Shown in pieces: positions 57,561-64,000 of a stretch of 64,000 bases of DNA. The stretch is taken from positions 235,822,023 through 235,886,022 of the forward strand of contig OY992536.1 in NCBI GenBank assembly GCA_963921195.1, in the 5' to 3' direction. Origin of the DNA: Pegoplata infirma (taxonomy: Eukaryota > Arthropoda > Insecta > Diptera > Anthomyiidae). A program made the translations under genes and the position numbers. The notes under the pieces are model-generated. The model was not told the DNA's origin and ran no database searches. It worked only from the letters and a program-made list of their open reading frames with translations. Numbering within the stretch: the first letter of the stretch is position 1; every line of letters begins with the position of its first letter.

Positions 57561-57950
57561 TGGGTACGTTCAGCAGAGAAAGCTGCTACTCAGCTGCTCC
57601 CCAACATTCTGCTGAACGGTTTAATTTTTGACATTTCAGTCAACATGTTGAGTGAGCGCTTCTCATCACTGGTAGCGTACAAAAATTATGCTACATTTTA
57701 TCACAAACTGATAAATAAGCTGTTATTTATAAATTATTTATTTTTTTTTTGACGTTATTCAAGGAAATAAACAAAAAAAATAATAAAAAAAAAGTATTTT
57801 CCACAGAAAAAATAAATGAAAATATAAAAAAATAATAATTTATTCCAATATTTTAAAACATTCATAAAAAAATGCGTTCAGCAGAGTCAACTAATCAAAA
57901 CTTGCTACATCTCAACTGTTGAGTAGCAGGTTTCTCTGCTGAACACGCTC
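57561..57950. mobile_element. 390-bp MITE with GTTCAGCAGAGAAA ends, ATT flanks
   Basis: TGGGTACGTTCAGCAGAGAA at the left with the inverse of GAGCGTGTTCAGCAGAGAAA at the right; CTGCTACTCA continues the TIR on both arms. ATT borders both sides. Subterminal GCTGAAC motifs repeat inside. Confidence 0.8.
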
Positions 57951-58249
57951 ATTGTCAGTATCGTATATAAGTACAATGAAATAATCTTTAATGATGGCTA
58001 ACACATATTCCGGTATACTTATTTGAGAAAGCGCTTTCACGATAAACTTCCAGCAGTTTTCCGCCTGTGTCTATCATGCAGAGCGGTCGATAGGAAGACT
58101 GCTCATCTAAGTGTTTTTTATCTTTAGGAAGAAGAACCAATTTCTGTCTTTTCCACATGAATGTAAAGGTCCTTTGTCGCAGAAATTTATTTATCAAAGC
58201 CACGAATTGGTTTGGACAACACTTAAATGCTTTCTTTACACTCAAAAAA

Positions 58250-58785
58250 TTATGACGGTATAAAAAATTGTTGTTTTTAACTATTGATTAACAACTACGA
58301 AAAATGGTAAAAACAACTTCAAATTACGGTTGTTTTTACTGTAACTGAAATTGTCGGAATTTTGTTATAACCAAAAAAAATTCTTCTAGACGTAAATGGC
58401 TAAAACAACCACTTCAAATGGAATTTTCGAATTACAAATAGAAACTTTGAAATAAAATGGATTTTTTTCGAATTACGAGTAGAGACTTCGAATTATAATT
58501 GATCTTTTTCGAATTACATCTGTAAATGATGTTGCACAGTGTTTTTAAAATTTTTCTAAAACTAATATCAGCACTATTTGAATTTGCTGCAGTTTGGCTC
58601 AAAATTTGCGGAATATTTATTCATATAGTATGCTGTTTAATGCACAGCATTTAAGTGGTATTACTCGTACCAAAAAAAAATAAAAATTCGGCAATATATT
58701 TTTGTTTTTGGGAATATTTCTTACTTCTATTCTTATATTTAACTACATAAGTTTGTATGTTTTAACAATATGTATTTTATTTTAT
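58250..58785. other. Unassigned sequence with minisatellite scraps
   Basis: 58300-58420 repeats GGTAAAAACAACTTCAAATT-like text. 58480-58530 carries reversed units of the AATTGATCTTTTTCGAATTA minisatellite followed by ACATCTGTAAATG, nearly the same order as 27270-27300. Confidence 0.5.
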
Positions 58786-59771
58786 TATAAACATAGCTGT
58801 ATTATTGATTTTTTTTTATTTGGATTTTTTGGAAATAAATAAAATACTTTGATATTTTAGTTGGCTATCAAAAAATAAAATGTTTTGTTATTTTATTTAT
58901 TTTGGTTTGAATAAAATAAAATTTTATTTTATTCAAATTCATAAAAATGAAATAATATTTCTTTCCAAAAAAATCAAATAATTTTTTCTGATTGCTTATT
59001 CAAACAAACAAAATAGATTTTTTCAAAATAATCAACAAAAATTTGTGATTTTTTTTGGTTATTCACAAAAATTCAAATGAATAACGTATTATTTAAACAA
59101 AAAAAAAGAAATATTCTTGAAAATTTTGTGTTTGAAAAATAATTTTGTTTTTATTTATTTTGCATTTTATTATACAGTAAAACACACAATTATTCTTACA
59201 AACCACTATTGTTTTATTGTTAGCTTGTTATTAAAGATTTTCTTTACTAAAACATTAGGCTTGTTTTTTTTCAGACAGGATTAAGATTGGGATTTACTTT
59301 ATTTATTGTAAAAATGTGTCAAATCAAGTCCAGAATTTTTTTTTATATTTTTTTTTCTAAATCTACATACAATTAGTAAATACATATAAACAGGTAAGAA
59401 ACTTAGCGGTGTCCATAATGTAAAATGGTATAAATAAATCCAATTTAATCCTAGGATTTAACTAAATTTAGTTTTTATACTTCAAATTTTTACCTTAGCT
59501 TAATTATAGATTCAGAAAAAAATTAAAAAAAAATTGTTTGGCCAGATTTGAACCTTTTTAAAGTAAAATAAAGTTATTCCAATATTGATTTAATGCAAAA
59601 AACAAGGCTAATAATTAGAATATTTTTTTAATTTTTTCGCAAATTGATTTTTAATGTTTAAAAAATACTGTTAAAACGTTTTGCTATTGAAAATACACTA
59701 CTTGAATAAACTTTTCGATATTTTTTTAAAACAATAGACAGTCCTTAAAAGATATATGTACATATATTTAC

Positions 59772-61010
59772 TAGGGTGATTTGACCGGTTTTTCGAAACC
59801 GGTTTAAACCGGTTTTATGTAGCTTGCAACTTCCGAATTTTTAAAATCTTAACTATTTGAAAACCGGTTAGACCGGTTGGTTTACTGTCGAACCCCGGTT
59901 TTTATAAATCAACCTTTAAAAGCAGTTAAACTCGATTTTTTTAGTGCAAAGGTGTTAAAAAAAATCCCAAATGAATGAATACCAAGTAAAAAAAATAATT
60001 TCGCCTTGGCTGAATCCATAAATTTGAGTGCAAATCATTTCTGGATGTGGCAAATCTTTACATATAAAAAAAAAAATAAGCAAAAATTTTTAATGAACAT
60101 TTTTGTCGACTATCAAAATTTTATTTTAGGGTCGAACCAGAATCAAAAGCGTAGCGCAAGACGTAAAAAAAAACAAAAACAAACACATCAAATTTGAAAT
60201 TTTTACGTCCGTTTGATTTAGGTAACTCACATTTGAATATTAGAAACGAAAAATTATTGGGCGTTACGCCTTACGCGACGTAATTTGATTCAGGTTGGAC
60301 GCTTAAGTAAGTTTTTAATGTTTGCTAGTTATTTTTTTTTTTTAATAAAAAATGTTTGCAGTAAAAAATATTCCATTGAAGTTTGAACATTTTTTAAATG
60401 CTTTTTATAAAATTTCAATTGTATTTAAAAAATTTCGGTTTGTATTTCAAAATTTCCATTGGTTTTTTAAATTTTTCTTTTGTATTTCAAAAATTTCTAT
60501 GGTTTTCAAAAATTCCTTTTGTTTTCAAAATTTTTCATTGATATTCCAAATTCTCTAAACGCTTTTAAGAAATTTTCATTTTTATATCAGAAATTTTCAT
60601 TTGCATTACAATTTGTAGAAATGAAAACCTCTAAAATACAATTGGTAATTTTTGAAACGTAAATGAATTTCCGAAACATAAATGAAAATTTTTGAAATAC
60701 ATATAAATAAAATTGAACATTTCTAAAACGTATTTAAAAATTTCTGAAATATAATTGCAAATTTCTTAAATACAAATTGTATTTTCTGAAGTAATATTGG
60801 AAATGGTGATATAAAGTACCAATTTTTTCGAAACACCGACAAATCTCTGCTTTATATTGGCCGTAATAAATATTTTTTGCCTTATTTTGCAAAAAACCGA
60901 AAAAAACGGGTTCATTCGGTTTTTTGTCAATTTAAAAAAACGCTGATTTTCGAACTATTCGAAAACCGGGTTTTAAAATTTCGTAAGGGTCTTTAGATTA
61001 AAGATATCGT
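59772..61010. repeat. AACCGGTTT-rich stretch within the 3.1 kb element
   Basis: Begins TAGGGTGATTTGACCGGTTT and shows GAAACCGG/AACCGGTT motifs at 59780-59900 and again at 60890-60975 (AAACCGGGTTTT), compatible with both ends of another transposon. The far boundary (GTCACCC near 61010) is uncertain. Between them, 60340-60780 repeats TTTCAAAAATTTC-like text. Confidence 0.45.
60130..60300. mobile_element. ~170-bp MITE with GTCGAACCAGAATCAAA ends
   Basis: GTCGAACCAGAATCAAAAGC at the left and the inverse of GTCCAACCTGAATCAAATTA at the right; GCGTAGCGCAAG continues. A half copy (AACCAGAATCAAATTGCGTC) is at 62277-62342. Confidence 0.72.
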
Positions 61011-61159
61011 CACCCAAAACTTTGTTTTTTTATATGTAAGTGAATTAAGAAAAAAATTTGTATATAATAATTATCAGATATCATTCCATTTCGCAAGAAC
61101 TTCTTCTGACATAGAAATATTTTATTTAATTTTGCATTTGTTCAGATGTTGAAATATGA

Positions 61160-61395
61160 TCCGATTTGGCCCATTTTCGTACATAACCAGCCTCAGACCA
61201 TAAGACATATTTCTGACAAATTTCCGCAGTCTAGCTCTTTTAGTTGGGACTTCATCATGTCTTTCACAAACAAACGAACGGACATCTGTAGAATGTGTTA
61301 CAATCTATCTCTAATCAATAACATATATTGTATAGTCTGTTAGATGGATATTTCGATTCATTACACACGGAATGACAAAGTAGGTATAGTCCTTT
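61160..61395 (-). repeat. TATACCCTCC dispersed element, old relic
   Basis: Recognisable pieces in reverse order: ACAAACGAACGGACATCTGT, AGAATGTGTTACAATC, GGATATTTCGATTCATTACA and CACGGAATGACAAAGTAGG. Confidence 0.65.
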
Positions 61396-62276
61396 TAAAC
61401 CAACCTCTAAAAATCGCCTTTTTCAGATTTTTATACTTTTGTTAAAAAAAAATTTATATCTGCACTTGGAATTTCCTAAATTACAACTTAACTTTTCTGA
61501 ATTTCAATGGACTTTATTAAATTACAATTTATAAGAACCTGACATCAAAACATGTTGACATGTTGTAAGAATAATTTTATGTTTCTCTGTACAAAATAAA
61601 TGAAATAGATTTTTTTCAAACACAAAATTTTCAAGAATATTTATTTTTTGTTGTTTGAATAATACGTTATTTATTTGAATTTTTGTGAATAACCAAAAAA
61701 AATCACAAATTTTTGTTGATTATTTTGAAAAATTATATTTTGTTTGTTTGAATAAAAAAAATCAGAAAAAATTATTCGATTTTTCGTTATTCAAATAAAA
61801 TCAAAATAAATATTATTCATTTTCAAATATTTAAATAATCTGTTATTTGATTATTTTTGAAAAAATATTGTTATTTATTCATTTCGTTATTTCAATCATA
61901 GCATACAGCTATGATTATAAACTACATATTTAATATTATTTTTCACATTTGAAATTAAACAAATTTCTGAATTTAATTTAAATTTGGTTTTATTTTTTTT
62001 TATTAACTTTAACCATTTTTATTTATTTTTTATTTTTTCGAAATTTTCAATAGAACAAAGTTTATAATTTTTCTTTTCTCTTTGCTATCCCAATATCATA
62101 ATTGATTTCATTATAGTTGCATAGTCTGGATTTTAATTTCTAATTAAGGTAAGAATACTATTTTTAATAATGTTTAAAAAGGCTTTTATAAAAAAAAAAA
62201 ATATTTCGGAATGTGTGGTTCTCAAGTGGTAACGAAGCATCTTGATTAGGACAAAAAAAAAATAGAGTTTACCATT

Positions 62277-62345
62277 AAGGTTTGAACCAGAATCAAATTG
62301 CGTCGCGCAAGACGAAAAAAAAAACAAAAACAAACACATCAGGAG
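62277..62345 (+). repeat. Half copy of the 60130 MITE
   Basis: AACCAGAATCAAATTGCGTC, GCGCAAGACG, an A-rich run and ACAAACACATCA match 60130-60195. No second arm. Confidence 0.6.
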
Positions 62346-62571
62346 GAAAAAATTGCGTGAGTGAATGTGCGTGAGTAAGTGAGTCTGTTTTTGTTGCGTG
62401 ATTTATTTTCTCTTCATATTTCCTTTCGTACCAAAAAAAGCAACAAAATAATTGTAAAATTGTGCTTAACTTAAGATTTCGTCCCGAAAAAAACAAAAAA
62501 AAAAAATTAAAATTTCGCTAAACTTTAAATTTTGCTAAAAATTTTGAAACATTTTTGAAATTTTAGTTTTT

Positions 62572-62863
62572 GGCCTCTGTTCTGTCTTTCACAACTTTTC
62601 AATTCACACGAAAATTTCCGAATCACATGAAATCAAGTTTAGTGTTTTGTTGATCACGTTTTCATTTGAAGTTGAAATCGAATAATTTTTTAAATTTAAA
62701 AAATTATAAGAAAAAAAATGCATTCGTTTTACTTTCACCAAATTTTAATTATGTGAAACAAAACGAAAAAGAAATTCGGATGTGAAATCTAGAACACCAC
62801 AAAAATTCGGAAATTTTCATTTTCACATTTTTTATGTGAATTACTTTTTTTGGAACAGGGGCC
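62572..62863. mobile_element. 292-bp element related to the ~970 bp family, TTT flanks
   Basis: GGCCTCTGTTC at the left, the inverse of GGCCCCTGTTC at the right, TTT on both sides. The left part (TTTTCAATT, CGAAAATTTCCGAATCACAT, TTTAGTGTTTTG) parallels the left part of copy A, and the right part (TTCGGATGTGAAATCTAGAA, CACCACAAAAATTCGG) parallels its right part. It lacks the ORF. Confidence 0.75.
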
Positions 62864-62879
62864 TTTGATTTTTTTTTTA

Positions 62880-63010
62880 TTAATAAGAGTTTTGTGAGTG
62901 TGAGTTGTATTATTGTAAATTTAAAAAAATATGCTCGTGAGTGACTGTGTGTGTTTCAAAAATTCCTGTCGTGAGTGTGAGTCAAAAATCACTCACGCAC
63001 CCATCTCTAA
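62880..63010. repeat. CGTGAGTG repeat ending CCCATCTCTA
   Basis: TGTGAGTGTGAGTTG, GCTCGTGAGTGACTGTGTGT and TCACTCACGCACCCATCTCT match the vocabulary at 20925-21332. A piece in the other sense (GTGAGTGAATGTGCGTGAGT) lies at 62353-62385, so the 62572 element appears to interrupt this repeat. Confidence 0.65.
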
Positions 63011-63128
63011 TCAGAAACCCTGAAAGGCTTGGAAAACTTAGCTCGAGTTTATTTTAATTTTTTTAGGGCGTTTGAAATAAGTCAAAAAAAAAAACAATTA
63101 TCTACACACAAAAAAAAATTTACCAAGT

Positions 63129-63360
63129 ACTTGGGAGAATATGCGTTTTTAAAGTTTTTTGCATATATTATGCAAAAAATAGCATAAATTTACCAAGTTT
63201 TTGCTTGTTTCTGATAAAAATTTAGAAAATATTCATAAGAGTAGTTAACCTTGTGTAATTTTACAAACCTTAACCAAAATTATGCAAAAACTTGGTAAAA
63301 TGTTGCGAAATTTTTCATAATTTATGTAAAAAACTTTAAAAACGCATATCCTTCCAAGTT
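63129..63360. mobile_element. Hairpin MITE with ACTTGGGAGAATATGCG ends
   Basis: About 38 bp from ACTTGGGAGAATATGCG onward are inverted at 63322-63360 (CGCATATCCTTCCAAGT). The core has TACCAAGTTTTTG and CAAAAACTTGGTA. TACACACAAAAAAAAA directly precedes it, like the ends at 6690. Confidence 0.75.
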
Positions 63361-63469
63361 ATTGGCAGAGCTTCGAAGGATTTCATTCCTTAATTCGATT
63401 TGTCATTCTGAGTGATAATTGCATTCCCCAATCACATTTTAGCGAATTGAATGAATTCACTTTAGACTC

Positions 63470-63640
63470 ATTCGATTTATAAATATCGAATGCATTCGTT
63501 TTATTTTTCATTCGAATTTCAAAAATCGAATGCATTCGATTTTTTTTAATTCGACTTTTAAAAATCGAATGCATTCACTTGCGAATGCAATCGATTTTCT
63601 TTTCATTCAATTTGAAAAATCGAATGGCTTATTCATTCAT
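63470..63640. repeat. Minisatellite with GAATGCATTC palindrome
   Basis: Five to six units of AAAATCGAATGCATTCGATT with spacers of varied length. Reverse-strand open frames through it are repeat products. Confidence 0.75.
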
Positions 63641-64000
63641 TGCATTAAAAACTAACCAAGATAGAGCAAAACGGAGCCAATTTTTTGTCCATAGTATCGC
63701 TAACACTCTTCACATTTTTTTGTCGTATAGGCAGTAGGGGTGGGATAGTGCACGAGTTTTCGATTTCGACACGCTAGAACCGCTTATTTTGTGAGGTTCG
63801 TAAAAAAAATGCATGAGCCAAAAAATGGGGCAGATCGGATAGGATCTAGGGGTCGCTCATCGGGGTCAAAGTTGGGCATAGAGGGAAAAAAATCCACAAA
63901 AAGCCATACAGCTCTCCTGGTTTTGCCCCAAGAGGGGTCAAATGTGAGACATACCCCCATTATTTTTTCCCCCCAAACATACCTAAGCCCTATCTCTAAT
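63641..64000. other. Unassigned, locally G+C richer window end
   Basis: Non-coding by inspection. It has GGGGTGGGATAGTGCACGAG and AGGGGTCGCTCATCGGGGTC, with no partner in the window. It may be the start of an element that continues past the edge. Confidence 0.35.

Larger units (their letters stand above)
57175..58245 (-). pseudogene. LINE RT fragment (R1/LOA-like) interrupted by two small elements
   Basis: Minus-strand parts: 57990-58240 reads a FTFMWKRQKLVLLPKDKK, YRPLCMIDTGGKLLE block (RT start), and 57190-57416 reads GFPQKFVLGTLLWNVMYDGV and VTIVGFADDISL (RT core with catalytic box). The RT piece between them is missing; instead two hairpin elements (57419-57554 and 57561-57950) stand there. 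It carries deletions and is not functional. Confidence 0.85.
58792..61913. mobile_element. 3.1 kb element with ~340-bp inverted arms and 8-bp duplication
   Basis: CATAGCTGTAT at the left and its inverse at the right, flanked by ATTATAAA on both sides (58784-58791 and 61914-61921). Arms (58792-59140 and 61600-61913) are AT-rich, sharing TTTGTGATTTTTTTTGGTTA and AATTTTTGTTGATTATTTTG. The interior has an ACCGGTTTAAACCGG-type block (59775-59900), a small element (60130-60300) and a dispersed-element relic (61160-61395). The 8-bp duplication suits hAT. Confidence 0.82.

Noticed and set aside
1..64000. tRNA, rRNA, CRISPR or bacterial operon features
   Set aside because: None seen; introns, LINEs and LTR elements show eukaryotic DNA, and the repeats are transposons or minisatellites without CRISPR-like spacing.

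Overview
The window is about 64 kb of very AT-rich insect nuclear DNA. Split coding exons with consensus splice sites, a copia-type LTR retrotransposon, LINEs ending in CCTAACCTA and dense small DNA transposons all point to a fly. The one well-preserved host gene is, by recognition of the protein, the orthologue of Drosophila Rb97D, an hnRNP A/B-type protein with two RRMs and a Pro/Gln/Asn-rich tail. A calyptrate fly such as a blow fly or house fly relative is my best guess, but the genus cannot be read from the sequence.

Layout. 1-1390: decayed LINE. 1919-2372: last exon of an unidentified Gln/Asn-rich protein, poly(A) signal just after. 2.5-12.5 kb: intergenic, with LINE scraps, several small transposons and a 1.6 kb palindromic tandem array inside a 3.6 kb element. 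12627-27597: Rb97D, five coding exons that splice in frame to 522 codons. Its third coding intron is 11.3 kb and holds four complete copies of a ~970 bp transposon family in two inverted pairs, one copy split by a 2.26 kb hAT-like element. Its fourth intron holds two copies of a dispersed repeat embedded in a 20-bp minisatellite. 27746-33172: internally deleted copia-like element with matching 179-bp LTRs, itself interrupted by a 2.58 kb element. 34-57 kb: nested transposons and fold-back elements, including a 3.8 kb palindrome at 36595-40383 and a four-deep nest at 51697-54775. A RNase H-bearing LINE lies at 41389-43711 on the minus strand. 57-64 kb: LINE RT scraps interrupted by small transposons, a 3.1 kb element with long inverted arms and an 8-bp target duplication, and short repeats to the end.

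Functionally, only Rb97D and the 1919-2372 exon look like host coding sequence. I see no tRNA, rRNA or CRISPR array. The strongest candidate for something undescribed is the ~970 bp family at 17738-24503. All four copies are flanked by 3-bp A/T duplications, share the same 15-bp terminus and carry one short ORF, and a shorter relative and loose modules of it lie elsewhere. Boundaries marked by a terminal inverted repeat plus a target duplication were read directly; superfamily names follow from duplication length and termini and are inferences. All alignments were done by eye.
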